Counted from the stretch's first letter, positions 35,490-46,519 are shown. The stretch: DNA of 64,000 nucleotides from Dugong dugon (GCA_030035585.1 CM057480.1:3455001-3519000); one strand, 5' to 3'. A program made the numbers and translations. The notes: generated from the sequence alone by a model not told the origin.

Positions 35490-36720
35490 TATTATCCTGG
35501 ATTTATAAACAGTTTCTACAAATTAAAAGGGAAAGATGAGCAAGGTAAAAGATACATGGTTCAAGGACATAAATGGACAATTTACAAAAGAAAGAGAAAG
35601 TTAAGCATTTAATAAATGGTAGGTTTAACTGGTAATCAAAGAACTGGAAATAAAAATACTAAGATACCAATTTTTTTCCCCTATCAAATGTGCCAAGATT
35701 AAGAAAGCAAAATAAATACCGCCATTGCCTGTGGAGTAGTGGGCATTCTCACACACTGTTGGAGGGAGAGGCTAATTTGGGGCATGCATCAAAAGCTTGA
35801 AACCAATGCATGATTCTCTGATGCAGTAATTTCAATTTAAGAATTAGGTCATAAGAAAATGGTTATTATGTTTGCAAAGCCTTACTACAAAAATGCTAAC
35901 TGAAGCTTTGTATATGATATTGAGAAAACAGAAAGCAACTAAAATACCACAAAACAAGGGATTAGTAAATGAAAGTTTGGTACATCCATATAACAAAATA
36001 CTTTTTTTTTTTTTTTTTGGTCACTGAAATAATTTTTAATTAATAATTACTGATACAATATGATGTCTGAAATATAATGTTGCTAAAAATAATGTGCCAA
36101 AATCAGGATAAACACACGTGTTTAGAAAACTCTCCTTTAAAATATGCATATACATGCAGGTAAAAACGTCTGTCAGGACACATACTAAGACGTTAGTAAT
36201 ATTTCAAGGTGGGGCCAAGATGGTGGAGTAGTCAGATGCATCCAGTGGTGCCTCTTACAACAAATACCAGAAAAAATAAGTGAATCGATTATATATGACA
36301 ATCTAGGAGCCCTGAACATCAAAGGCAAAGTTGAGGAATCGGACTGAGTGGCAGCGGGAGGGAAAGATGGTTTGGAAGCAGCGAGGAGTTGCCAGACCTG
36401 ACCTGGCGAGAGCCAAAGCCCTTCAGTCCGGATCACCTCGGGGGTGAGCAGTGAGGCAGGCAAGCAGCGGCACTTGGGAGGTGTTTTCTACACTGGAAGA
36501 GACCCAGCAGCAGAGAGACTACTTGACCATCCAGAACCAGTGAGAAGCAGCCCTCGACTGGCAAAAGACAAGTATTTGTATCTGGCCTACCTTGCTGATC
36601 AAGATGTTAGTAATATTTCTATCTGGGTGGTAGAATTATAAATACAGTTTTCCATTTTGTTTATTTGTATTTTCTCTAACGAGCATATTTTCCTTTTGTA
36701 ATAAGAAATAAAATATGTAC
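35490..36720 (+). mobile_element. Old L1M 3' region, interrupted
   Basis: Phrases such as 'cattctcacacactgttgga', 'attaggtcataagaaaatgg' and 'tttggtacatccatataaca' are the 3' region of an ancient L1. A poly-T run (36003-36020) and an inserted L1 5'-UTR segment (36206-36600) interrupt it. Confidence 0.65.
36206..36600 (+). mobile_element. Isolated L1 5'-UTR segment flanked by a near-perfect direct repeat
   Basis: It starts with 'ggggccaagatggtggagta', the hallmark of an L1 5' UTR, and includes 'gcctcttacaacaaatacca'. It is GC-richer than its surroundings. It is flanked by 19-bp direct repeats differing at one base (36187-36205 and 36601-36619), as expected for a target-site duplication. No ORF1, ORF2, 3' UTR or poly-A follows. 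Confidence 0.7.
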
Positions 36721-37296
36721 ATTTTTTGAAAGGAGGTGTTACTATTTTTGAAGAATTAGAAAAGAAAGTCCTGCTGAAATGCGAGAGATCACTTTGGAAA
36801 TTTCGTTTTTGCGGGAGTCGCCATTGTTGGGGATTTGTAGTTGGGGTAGGGAATTGAACAGCTCAGAAATGCAGTGGCAGAGACTCCCCCAATCTCCACT
36901 GTCCCTGACAGAGGCCTTCGGTAGCATGGAGAGCTTTGTCCTGGATGCCAAGTCCTGACATAATTCAGCACTGCCCAGGCTCCCCGCTGGGTCTCGTGCT
37001 GTAGGCACTGTGCGTGCCAGGGCACCAGTGTGCAGCAAGCCTGCAGTTTCCTTTCCTGGAACAATGCTTCAAGGCAGGGCCTCTCCTCTGGGCTCCTCAG
37101 AACACAGTCTATAGTAGAGTGCCAAGCTGTAGACTTCACATACTTCTCCAGGTCAATTGCTTTGGATTGACGAAGCAAATGTGCCCATCTCATTTATATT
37201 TTTCTTAAAAATTTTTCATGGATAGTTTTCAAAGCTTCATAGATGTCAAAGCACTTTTTTTTTTTTTAATCCAAGTTTTCTAAGATATTGTGGAGC

Positions 37297-37490
37297 TGGA
37301 TTTCTCAGCCTTCGCACTATCGACCTTTGGGGCCTGATAATTTGTTGTGGGGGCTGTCGTGTGCATCCTAGGATATTTCGCAGGATCCCTGGCCTCTATC
37401 CTCTTGATGGTGGTAGACCTGCCCCCTAGTTGTGACAACCAAAACTGTCTTCAGACAGTGTTCAATGTCCCCTGGGGGTAGGCATGCCAG
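37297..37490 (+). mobile_element. MER20-like element
   Basis: 'tctcagccttcgcactatcg', 'gttgtgggggctgtcgtgtg' and 'tcaatgtcccctgggggtag' follow MER20 consensus order over about 190 bp. MER20 is a non-autonomous hAT-Charlie element. Confidence 0.8.
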
Positions 37491-37860
37491 ATTAAATAAG
37501 AAAGTCCAGTTAAATATGAATTTCAATGGATAATTTTTTTAGTATAACTACTTCCCAAATGGAGCCCTGGTGGCATGTAGGTTAAGCGTTTGGCTGCTAA
37601 CCAAAAGGTCAGCAGCTCGAATCCACCAGCCGCTCCTTGGAAACTCTATGGGGAAGTTCTACTCTGTTCTGTAGGGTCACTATGAGTCGGAATCAACTGG
37701 ACAGCAACGGATTTGGTTTATGGTTTGATATGCCCCAAATACTGCATGAGACAAGTGTGTCTCAAATATTACCTGGGACTTACTCATACTAAAAAAAAAT
37801 TTATTTATCTGAAATTCAAGTTTAACTGGTAATCCTGTATTTTTATTTGTTAAATCTTGA
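37491..37860. mobile_element. Palindromic MITE-like element, split by an AfroSINE
   Basis: The left arm (37492-37560: agattaaataagaaagtcca, then gttaaatatgaatttcaatg) is the inverted complement of the right arm (37734-37860: ctgaaattcaagtttaactg, then tatttttatttgttaaatct). The two arms form a long imperfect hairpin once the SINE is removed. Confidence 0.7.
37561..37733 (+). mobile_element. AfroSINE, short form, sense, with short target duplication
   Basis: A full-length copy with 'ggagccctggtggcatgtag', 'agcagctcgaatccaccagc' and 'gagtcggaatcaactggaca'. It is flanked by cccaaat at 37554-37560 and 37734-37740, a probable target-site duplication within the centre of a palindromic element. Confidence 0.93.
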
Positions 37861-37943
37861 AACCCTACCTGGGCAGCAAAATCACTGCCAGCTGGGAACT
37901 CCTGATGTGGAACAACAGTTATTTCTTGGTCTATTACAGCTGA

Positions 37944-38130
37944 AAGGCACCCTGGTGGTGTAGTGGTTAGAGAGATTGACTGCTAACCCAAAGGTTGATG
38001 GTTCAAAACCACCAGCGGCTCTGCTGGGGAAAGGTGCTGCAGTGTGGCTCCATAAAGATTTATAGCCTTGGAAACCCTACGGGGTTGCTAGGAGTTGGAA
38101 TAAACTCGACGGCGGTGGGTTTGGTTTTTA
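37944..38130 (+). mobile_element. AfroSINE variant, sense
   Basis: The head is variant (ggcaccctggtggtgtagtgg), the middle is 'tgctgcagtgtggctccata' with 'aagatttatagccttggaaa', and the tail is shortened (ggggttgctaggagttggaa). It differs from the other forms and may be a further subfamily. Confidence 0.9.
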
Positions 38131-38703
38131 TAGCTGAGGAAACTGAGGCTTGGGGAAGGGAAGACCTTGGTCTAAGACCACACGCCCAACAGGGGCAGAG
38201 ATGCATTTTGTACCCAGGTATCCTGATTACACACTTCCTCTTCTTTCCTCTGCTCAGGAGAACTACCTGCTCTTATTCCTGAAAGGCTCAAAACTGCAGT
38301 ACCATTGGGATCAGAGTCAGTAGACTGTGCTCAGGGTTGCCAAGAAGTAGGGACTTTGCATATGTTCTGTCTTACACGACCATTCCTTGAAGTTAGCTAT
38401 TATTCTCCAGGTGGAAAATTCATGATCAGAGAATTGAAACAATTTGCCCAAGTTTACTCAGCTAATGAGTGGTAGAGCTAGAATCCTAAATCTGGTTTGC
38501 CTTAATCCATGCTTGACTTTGCATCTCTGGGCTGATGTCCTTTGCTTATTTGTTCCTCTCAATTAGGTCTGACTACAACCGTGTAGCTCTATTTTCTGGT
38601 TGCAGTAAGACACCAGAGCTTTGATTCATCACATTTGGAAATCAGGGGCAAAGGGATGGATTGGTCCAGAACTCTTTGAATACTATTTCTGACTAAAGCC
38701 AAA

Positions 38704-39220
38704 TACAGTCCCGGCTCATTTAATGTCCACAGTACGTTCTGTGAAATAAGACAGTATGTGATTTGGACGTTGTGCAATCACCTGGGTGTGCCAGTGCTGG
38801 GTTTCCTGGTGGACAGGGGGCCTGGGGGCTGCTGTGTGGCGTGCATCCAGGGCAGCTTCCACTGAGGACACCTCAGGTGAGCACATGGCAGGGTTCCATA
38901 CAGCATGCGGCCCTGCACCCCTGAAGGTTACAGTGGGGAAGCTCAGGGTGCCGCCCGAGCAGCAGGGGAGCAAGCTTGGCAACCCAGCACCACTGCCCTG
39001 GCCAGGCCCAGCGATGCCTGCTGACCTTGGGTGCTTGGGAACAGTATCAGGCGCCCACTCCTTCCAGCAGCAGGAGTGCCTGTTTCTGCAGGTACGGGGT
39101 GGCAGGGCAGGCTGGCTGCTGAATCGGCTGTGGGGCATCCCCTGGAGGGCGCACCCTGGACCACGAATATATATGCAGTCGGACTTTGCCCTAATGGATG
39201 TTATGGGGCACATGACTGTA
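38704..39220 (-). mobile_element. Decayed DNA transposon with TACAGTC inverted termini and a GC-rich core
   Basis: The ends are inverted (tacagtc at 38704, gactgta at 39214-39220). The subterminal stretches 'cacagtacgttctgtgaaat' and, reversed, 'acagtcatgtgccccataac' match an old non-autonomous mammalian DNA element that I recognise by sequence but cannot name with certainty. The core (about 38790-39150) is unusually GC-rich and open on both strands (160 and 165 codons), with no recognisable domain. Confidence 0.6.
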
Positions 39221-39439
39221 GTGGAAACATCTGATCTGCTGTTGGATACAGTACCTCTTGTCCAATGAGTTTACCAAAAGAATAGAGAAGCTGTGTTAAC
39301 CGGATACATCGCTAGGCTTCATCAGTCTCTGAGGCATTAAGTTTTGACTCTGTTACACTTTTCTTCTGAAGAGAAGATGGCATGTTTTGGTTCTTTGTAC
39401 TCAATATGAAGCTGCTGCTAAGAACTGGAGATGAGTTTG

Positions 39440-39620
39440 GTGGGAATGGTGAACTCCTATTCATCCTTCAAAGCCTAGGTCAGATGTACGTCCTTCATGG
39501 AACTTCAGTGATCTCTTCCTCCTCAGGTGGAATTACTGTTCCCTCATTTGCATTTCTCTAGCACTTTTGTATATGCCTTGGCTCAGGTACTTATATGTGT
39601 ATCCCAAATTATCTACCTTA
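39440..39620 (+). mobile_element. L2-like 3' fragment
   Basis: 'ctattcatccttcaaagcct' followed by 'aggtcagatgtacgtccttc' and 'gtgatctcttcctcctcagg' follows the L2 3' end. It is diverged. Confidence 0.6.
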
Positions 39621-39821
39621 CTGCCCAAATTTATTAAATATATATGGAACAAAAGAAAAAATGAGATGAATATCTACGTAAGAGATAAAATTAGAAATCT
39701 TATAAATGTTTAAAATGAGCTATCTTCCCACTTCTTTATATTTCATGTCCTCTCTCCCAGGTTGCTGAGGCAATATATCCTTCCTCATAACTCTTAGGTA
39801 CTTGCTGAGCTACCAGAATTA

Positions 39822-40025
39822 AAGCCAAACCCTTTGCCATCGAGTCAATTCTAACTCACACCAACCCCATATGACAGAGGAGAACTGCCCCGTAGGGTTT
39901 CTAAGACTGTAATCTTTACAGAGGCAGACTACCACATCTTTCTCCCGCAGAGGGGCTGGTGGATTCAAACCATTGATCTTTTGGTTGGCAGCTGAGCACT
40001 TTAACTGCTGTGCCACCAGGACTCC
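39822..40025 (-). mobile_element. AfroSINE, long form, antisense
   Basis: A complete antisense copy with 'tttgccatcgagtcaattct', middle 'gactgtaatctttacagagg' and head end 'tgccaccaggactcc'. Confidence 0.93.
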
Positions 40026-40084
40026 TTTGCTGGGCTATAGTGTCAGGTAATTTAGATCATTAAGATATCTTAAAGCCTTGAAAC

Positions 40085-40250
40085 TCAAAGTGTGTTGCAT
40101 GGACCAACATCATCAGCATCACCTTAGAGCCTGTTAGGAATGCAGAATCTCAGGACCCACCCAAGGCCCACTGACTCAAGATCTGCATTTTAATAAGATT
40201 CCCAGATGACTTGTATGCACATTTAATTGTTGAGAAGCCCTGCCTTAGAG
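40085..40250 (-). mobile_element. MER5A-like element
   Basis: 'agtgtgttgcatggaccaac', 'gcatcaccttagagcctgtt' and 'agatctgcattttaataaga' follow MER5A order over about 160 bp; the orientation call is tentative. Confidence 0.65.
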
Positions 40251-40751
40251 ATCCATAGCCTAGGGATAGCAAACACATAGCATATGTGTTGAACGCCTTC
40301 ATTTTGTGTACTTGACAGACATTACTAATCAATCACAATAATTTTGCTATTGAGCTAGTGTGCAGCATTAAAATTTTCTCTGGGAAGTCACTTTCAATCA
40401 ATTGGTATGGAAACCAATTTGCCCTTCCAGATCTAGTCAACACTCTTATTTTACAGATAAAAGAACTGAGGTCCAGAGAAGCAAAATGGTTTGCTAAACA
40501 TCTCTGTATTCCTCCTTGTCAGAGCTGGTATTAAAATACTAGTCTCAAGACTCCAGGCCTGGTGATCTTCTTGCCACACCATGCTGGGAGGTCAAGCAGG
40601 CTCAGCTCAAACCAGGGCTTACAATGATCTCTTCACCATTCCAAAAGGAATCCCAGATTTCCTGTCACTGTCTTTACATTGTGGTGTATTAGAAAGAGCT
40701 TCTGCTTTAGAGTTAGATTGATGATATTACAGCTTAAGCCTCCATCACTCA

Positions 40752-41778
40752 ATTGTTGTTGTTGTTCGGGGCCGTTGAGCCGGTTCTGACTCATGGTGAC
40801 CCAGTGTACAGGGGAACAAAACACTGCCTGGTCCTGCACCATCCTCACAGTTGTTATGCTTGAGCCCACTGTTGCAACCACTGGGTCAATCCATCTCATT
40901 GTGGGTCTTCCTCTTTTTTGCTGACTCTCTACTTTACTGAGCATGATGTCCTTCTCCAGGGATTGATCCCTCTTGATAACATGTCCAAAGTATGTGAGAT
41001 GAAGTCTCGCCATCTATGCTTCCAAGGAGCATTCTGGCTGTACTTCTTCCAAGATGGATTTGTTTGTTCTTTTGGTAGTCCATGGTATATTCAATATTCT
41101 TCATCAACACCATAATTCAAAGGCATCAATTCTTCTTCAGTTTTCCTTATTTCAGCTTTCACACGCATATGAGGCGATTGAAAATACCACGGCTTGGGTC
41201 GGGTGCACCGTAATCTTTAAAGTGACATCCTTGCTTTTTAATACTTTAAAGAGGTCTTTTGCAGCAGATTTGCCCAATGCAATGTGTCTTTTGATTTCTT
41301 GACTGCTGCTTCCATGGGTGTTGACTGTGGATTCAAATAAAATGAAATCTTCGACAACTTCAATCTTTTCTCTGTTTATCATGATGTTGCTTATTGGTCC
41401 TGTTGTGAGGATTTTTGTCTTCTTTATGTTGAGCTGTAATGCATACTGAAGGCTGTGGTCTTTGATCTTCATCAGTAAGTTCTTCAAGTCCTCTTCACTT
41501 TCAGCAAGGAAGACTGTGTCATCTGCATAATGCAGGTTGTTAATGAGCCTTCCTCCAATTCTGATGCCCCTTTCTTCTTCGTACAGTTCAGTTTCTCAGA
41601 TTATTTGCTCAGCGTACAGACTGAATAAGTATGGTGAAAGGATACAATCCTGACACACATCTTTCCTGACTTTAAACCGTGCAGTAACCCCTTGTTATGT
41701 TTGAACAACTGCCTCTTGATCTGTGTACAGGTTCCTCATGAGCACAGTTAAGTGTTCTGGAATTCCCATTCTTCACTC
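40752..41778 (-). mobile_element. RTE-type LINE, 5'-truncated, antisense; longest copy in the window
   Basis: About 1.03 kb of the RTE ORF2 C-terminal half, with the (AAC)n tail (antisense gttgttgttgttc) at 40752. On the minus strand the reverse-transcriptase YADD catalytic box is readable at 41518-41529, followed downstream by coding remnants at 41152-41487 and 40633-41013 (the latter with TYFGHVIKRDQS). Frameshifts separate these pieces, so it is dead. It is the best local reference for the smaller RTE pieces in this window. Confidence 0.92.
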
Positions 41779-42649
41779 AATAGTTAGAAAGATTTCTCTT
41801 AAAGGGGAAGAAAGGGAACATATTTTCCATCACAGTTGAACTCTAGTCGTGGGACCTTGATTAAAAATAAAACATGTCATCTCTCCCTTATCCTGAGTTC
41901 AACTGGATCAAGATGCTTTCCAAGTTTTCCGGGAAACTCAATAATATGGTAATTCACCAGTTACATTGGAAATGCCATCAAGGAAACGAAAAGAAACCAC
42001 TCAAGAATATGAAGACTCTGGATCATCTTTTCCCACCTATATGCCGACTCCTTGCTACATCACATCTTTTCCAACCTCTTGTTAGCTTAAAAAAATTAAT
42101 GGCATTCATTGTTTATAAATGCCTCTGTTGATCTTTCCTATTTTGGTTCCTGACTGCTAGTGGAAAAACTCTCTCTACTTCCCCCACCCCTCACCCACCC
42201 TGGGCTTTAAAAATAGCAGCGAAAGTTGGGTTGGCTCAGGGCCTTGCGTTTGGCCTTTGCCCTGTGGGTCATCGGTTCACATCATCATGTCATGGCCAGC
42301 AAGCTTTTCTTCTGTCACGTGTGTATTTCTCTTCAAGTTTTGAAGAGCGAGGCCCACCTGAAGGATCACTTTCTCATGATCATCTGGGAAACATCTCGAC
42401 TTGACATCACCGGCCCCAGTATTAATCATCTCTGTTATTTTGTCTCCTTCTCTGAGGTCTGCAGTGCTTCAGAATCTCATTTGCTTTCTTCAGAACTGCT
42501 CTTCTAGCTCAAGGCTGGAGAACTTGTATTTATTCCCAGAGCTCCAAAGAATGGACTGGCCAATCTATGCTGAACCTCTTCCTTCTGTCCCCAAAATGTT
42601 TTCCTGGGAATGTGGCATACTATTAATAGGAACCTGCCTTTCATTCATA

Positions 42650-43333
42650 GGAGCCCTGGTGGCACAGTGGTTAAGAGCTTGGCTGCTAGCCAGAAGGTTG
42701 GTAGTTCAAATCTACCAGCCACTCCTTGGAAACCCTATGGGGTAGTTCTACTCTGTCTTTTTTTTTTTCAAATTTTTTTTATTGTGCTTTAAGTGAAAGT
42801 TTACAATTCAAGTTAGTTTCTCACACAAAAATTTATGCACACATTGTTATGTGACCCTAGTTGCTCTCCCTATACTGTGACAGCACACTCCGCCTTTCCA
42901 CCCTGGATTTCCCGTGTCCATTCAACCAGCTCCTAACCCTCTCTGCCTTCTCATCTCACCTCTGGACGGGAGCTGCCCATTTAGTTTCATGTATCTACTT
43001 GAGCTAAGAACCAGACTCTTCATGAGTATCATTTTGTATCCCATAGTCCCGTTTAATCTTTGTCTGAAGAGTTGGCGTTGCAAACGGTTTTAGTTTTGGG
43101 CTAACAGAGAGTCCCAGGGCCAGGTCTTCCAGGGTCCCTCCAGTCTCAGTCAAACCATTAAGTCTGGTCTTTTTACTAGAATTTGAGCTCTGCACCCCAC
43201 TTTTCTCCTGCTCCATCAGGGACTCCCTATTGTGTTCCCTGTCAGGGCGGTCATTGGTGTCTACTCTGTCGTATACAGTTGCTATGAGTCAGAATTGACT
43301 TGACAGCAATGAGTTTTGTGTTGTTTTGTTTTT
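42650..43333 (+). mobile_element. AfroSINE, sense, split by an L1 insertion
   Basis: The 5' part (42650-42757: ggagccctggtggcacagtg through tctactctgtc) and the 3' part (43260-43333: tctactctgtc through gacttgacagcaatg) join into one normal AfroSINE when the insert is removed. The 11-bp tctactctgtc is present on both sides. Confidence 0.95.
42758..43259 (-). mobile_element. L1 3'-UTR insertion, antisense, with 11-bp target duplication
   Basis: A poly-T start directly against the left target duplication is the poly-A tail of a minus-strand L1. It is followed by 'tattgtgctttaagtgaaag', 'gttatgtgaccctagttgct' and 'caccctggatttcccgtgtc', the 3' region of an elephant-lineage-type L1. The copy is 502 bp and 5'-truncated. 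The target duplication is tctactctgtc at 42747-42757 and 43260-43270. Confidence 0.9.
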
Positions 43334-43454
43334 CATTCGTAAGGACAGCTTTAATAGCAGGGAATGGTTTTTTGAGTTTTATAATTTACCAAGTACTTTT
43401 CACATGCATCACTTTATTGATTTATCATAATCCCATGAAATGGACACTGTTCTT

Positions 43455-43630
43455 TTGTCCCTGGGTGGCACACATGGTTTGCTCTTGGCTTCAAACCCAC
43501 ACAGTGGTACTGTGGAAGAAAGGTCTGGCAATCTGCTTCCGTAACGATTACAGCCAAGAAAATGCCATGGAGCAGTTCTACTCTGTAACATACGGGGTCA
43601 CTATGAGCTGGCATTGACTCAACAGCAACT
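43455..43630 (+). mobile_element. AfroSINE, third form, sense
   Basis: Head 'gtccctgggtggcacacatg', middle 'gtggaagaaaggtctggcaa', 'cgtaacgattacagccaaga', tail 'tgacctggcattgactc'-like and a T run at the end. Confidence 0.88.
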
Positions 43631-43660
43631 TTTTTTTTTTAAGGTATTATTATACATATA

Positions 43661-43759
43661 CCTGTTTCCACCGAGTAGATTCTGACTCCTAGTGACTCTA
43701 TAGGAAGAGTAGAATTGCCCTGTAGGGTTTCCAAGGAGTGGCTGGTGGATTTGAATCTT
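43661..43759 (-). mobile_element. AfroSINE, truncated, antisense
   Basis: The tail half only (tttccaccgagtagattctg through gagtggctggtggatttgaa). It faces the sense copy just to its left, giving an inverted pair with a 30-bp spacer. Confidence 0.9.
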
Positions 43760-43947
43760 TTTCTAAAAGACATTGAGACTGAGAGAAGTTACACCAGTTG
43801 TCCGAGTTCACGTGATTTACTAAGCGCAGAGCTAGAGGTAAATGTGGATCCTATGATTTCCCTGTGCCTCTCTGCTTCTCTGCAGACTCTCTCTTTCAGG
43901 TCTGTATTTTGAGTTGGTTTATGATGATCCATTCACACGTTCCCAGA

Positions 43948-44110
43948 AAGGTTGGTGGGCCGAATCCATCTGGTGGCTCTGTGGGAGAAAAGACTCGGCG
44001 ACCTGCTCCTGTAAAGATTACAGCCTAGAAAACCCTACGGGGCAGTTCTACTCTGTCATGTAGGGTCGCTAGGAGTCAGAATCGACTGGATGGCATACAA
44101 CAAACAGCGG
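43948..44110 (+). mobile_element. AfroSINE, long form, 5'-truncated, sense
   Basis: It lacks the first part of the head and keeps 'gtgggagaaaagactcggcg', 'ctcctgtaaagattacagcc' and 'gagtcagaatcgactggatg'. Confidence 0.9.
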
Positions 44111-44550
44111 CCTTGCCAATGACTTGTCAGGGACAGTGAACAAAGTTTCACTGTCTATGAATCTGACGGGCTAAAACCCTCACTTGCCTTTGTCAGCTCC
44201 TAAAGGTTTTAGAACAAGCAAGTCGAGCTGGGGGGAGCTTGAGTGTGAGTTTTAGGTGCTGAGGTAGTGCCAAGCATCCCTGAGCAAAGCAGTAACGCGA
44301 TATCGATTTGCTTCCAGAAGCAATTTGGCAGCAATGTGTAAAGTGGATGAGGAGGTAGAGACAGAGAGAAATAACATAATTTAGTAAGTTCTCGAAACAG
44401 TTCATGCAAGATGGGCTGAGGCCTGGAACAGGGCGGGTGGGAGCTGTGAGAAGAGGAGGGGATTGATGGCAGGGAAGTCACAGAGTACAATCTACAGAGT
44501 GTGGTCAGGGATGAGATGACCCTGAGATTCTGACCAGGCAGCTGAGAGGA

Positions 44551-44737
44551 GGAGTCCCTGGGTGGTGCAAATGGTTAATGTGCTCAGCTTCTAACCGTAG
44601 GTTGGAGGTTCAAGTCCACCCAGAGGTACTTTGGAAGAAAGGCCTGGAGATCTACTTTTGGAAAAAAACCAGCCAATGAAAATCCTACAGAGCACAGTTC
44701 TACTCTGACACACATGGGGTTTCCATGAGTTGGAGCC
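44551..44737 (+). mobile_element. AfroSINE, third form, sense
   Basis: Head 'ggagtccctgggtggtgcaa', middle 'ttggaagaaaggcctggaga', 'aaaccagccaatgaaaatcc', tail 'catgagttggagccaactgg'. Confidence 0.92.
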
Positions 44738-45394
44738 AACTGGTTGGAGCTGAGAGGATGTTGGTGCCATTTGTCCTAACAGGACAGAGGACACCAGTGA
44801 TGTGGCAGGTTTTATGGGGGAAGGAGACACTTCGCTCCATATTTAGCATTAGGTATTGACAGGGCATCTGGGCAGCAAAGTCTGGCAGCTGGATGTGAGA
44901 GACTAGACCCCGGGAGAGGAGCAGATCTGCAGCAGCATGTCCCCTGTGGCAGTGGGGGCAGGATGACAGGGCAGAAGCAAAGAGGCCTGAGTGTTACTGC
45001 CAATCCAGCACTTCTGCTTTTGGACATTGATTCATTGAATCTCAATATCAAATCTATCGGAGAGATATTTTCATTCCTCTTTTCGACAATGAGAAAACAG
45101 ATGCTCAGAAAATGTTGCCCCAAATCTCCTTTTCATACAGGGGTATCAGGCTGATCTCAGGCAAAGCCATACCGTCCTTCCAGATCATTACAGAGTCAGG
45201 CTGGTTCACTGCCCCGCCTGTTTTAATAACACCTGTTTCTTGTTACTTCTCTGGATGGCATTATAAACGACGTGAAGATGGCACCTGGCGTTTAGATCGC
45301 AAGGGGTGAGGTACGGGCTGCAAGGGCTGTGGGCTCTTTAAACCACGTTCTTGCTGGTCAACAGAAACGCACATTTCCCTGATGAGAGGCAGGA

Positions 45395-45414
45395 GTGTGT
45401 GTGTGTGTGTGTGT
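45395..45414 (+). repeat. (GT)10 microsatellite
   Basis: Ten uninterrupted GT units, followed by a GC-rich alternating run. Confidence 0.97.
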
Positions 45415-45652
45415 GCACGCACTCGCACGCATGTTTGTTGGACAGAGTGTGCAGAGTGGCTATCAGCTTCTAGATTTTCTTTGCAAGTAAGGTTAACACG
45501 TGACAGAATGATCTAGGCTTTGTTGCTCCGGGTGGACAACAGGAAGCATTTGATAAGCTAGGAGAAAACACTTTAATAAGACTTAGCTGTGTCTTCCTCT
45601 TCCTCCCATAAAAGCTGGGTCACGATGTACAGGTATCCTCTGTAGGCTGACT

Positions 45653-45684
45653 TTCTCTCTCTCTCTCTCACACACACACACACC
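45653..45684 (+). repeat. Compound (CT)n(CA)n microsatellite
   Basis: A CT run passes directly into a CA run, which ends in a short C stretch. Confidence 0.95.
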
Positions 45685-46190
45685 CCAGCCTGATGCTTGG
45701 AGCCCCAGACACACACAAAGGATTGTCCCATATTTTACTTCTGGCCCAGTTCTGTCATTTGAGAATGCGTCACCCACCAGGGCTGCACAATTAAGGAGAC
45801 CATTCTAAAGTCGGTCAGTGGAGTGTTCCCTGCTACGGCAGCTGAAGGGGAGTGCAGGATACACTTTCTCCAATAGGTCTCTATCTCCCCTGCGCTTATA
45901 AATGGAGACAGCCTATTTCTGGAGACCCCTAGTCTCCAAACACAGAATTAATCACGGGTCAAAGGGCAAGCAGCCTCCTAACGTTTGTCTGCTGTAGCTT
46001 GGAACGGACTGATCCAGGCAGGAGGGCGCGGATGGGCAACTTCACAGTCAGGAAAAGGTTCTGCAGGTTCAAGTTGAGAAAACTCTCAGTGTTCCCAAGA
46101 GTCATACCGGCGTCTACTTTCCTCCCCCTCCCCCTGCATCCTCCCCACCATGCACGATTCCTCCTCCCTGTGCCTAGAGCCACCTTTTAC

Positions 46191-46230
46191 ATTCTTCCTG
46201 GATGGAACAGATTCTTCCTGGATGGAACAG
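46191..46230 (+). repeat. Exact 20-bp tandem duplication
   Basis: The unit attcttcctggatggaacag occurs twice, back to back, without a single difference, which suggests a recent event. Confidence 0.95.
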
Positions 46231-46282
46231 AAGGGAGGTAAATGGGGCACAGTGATCCTCAGAAGAATGTGGAAATATATGG

Positions 46283-46473
46283 TTTGTTGTTGGGTGCCAT
46301 CAAGTCAAGTCTGACTCATAGCAATCCCGTGTGACACAACAGAACTGCCCCTAGGGTTTTCTTGGTTGTAATCTTTAAGGAAGCAGGTTCCCAGGTCTTT
46401 ATCCCACATAGCTGCTGGGTGGGTTCCAACCATCGACCTTTCGGTTAGCAGCCAGATGCCCACCAGGGCTCCT
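46283..46473 (-). mobile_element. AfroSINE, long form, antisense
   Basis: 'gttgggtgccatcaagtcaa', 'ttggttgtaatctttaagga' and head end 'gcccaccagggctcc'. It forms the left arm of an inverted pair with the next copy. Confidence 0.92.
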
Positions 46474-46519
46474 CATGGAAAAACATATTCAGTACATATT
46501 TGCTGCTACTGTTACTAAA

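Noticed and set aside
38716-39268. Overlapping 160- and 165-codon frames on opposite strands
   Set aside because: Mirror open frames in a GC-rich segment usually reflect few stop codons. The ends are those of a DNA transposon. Kept as a finding for its composition, not as a gene.
40633-41487. Reverse-transcriptase-like open frames treated as a host gene
   Set aside because: They belong to one decayed RTE LINE with frameshifts and an (AAC)n tail.
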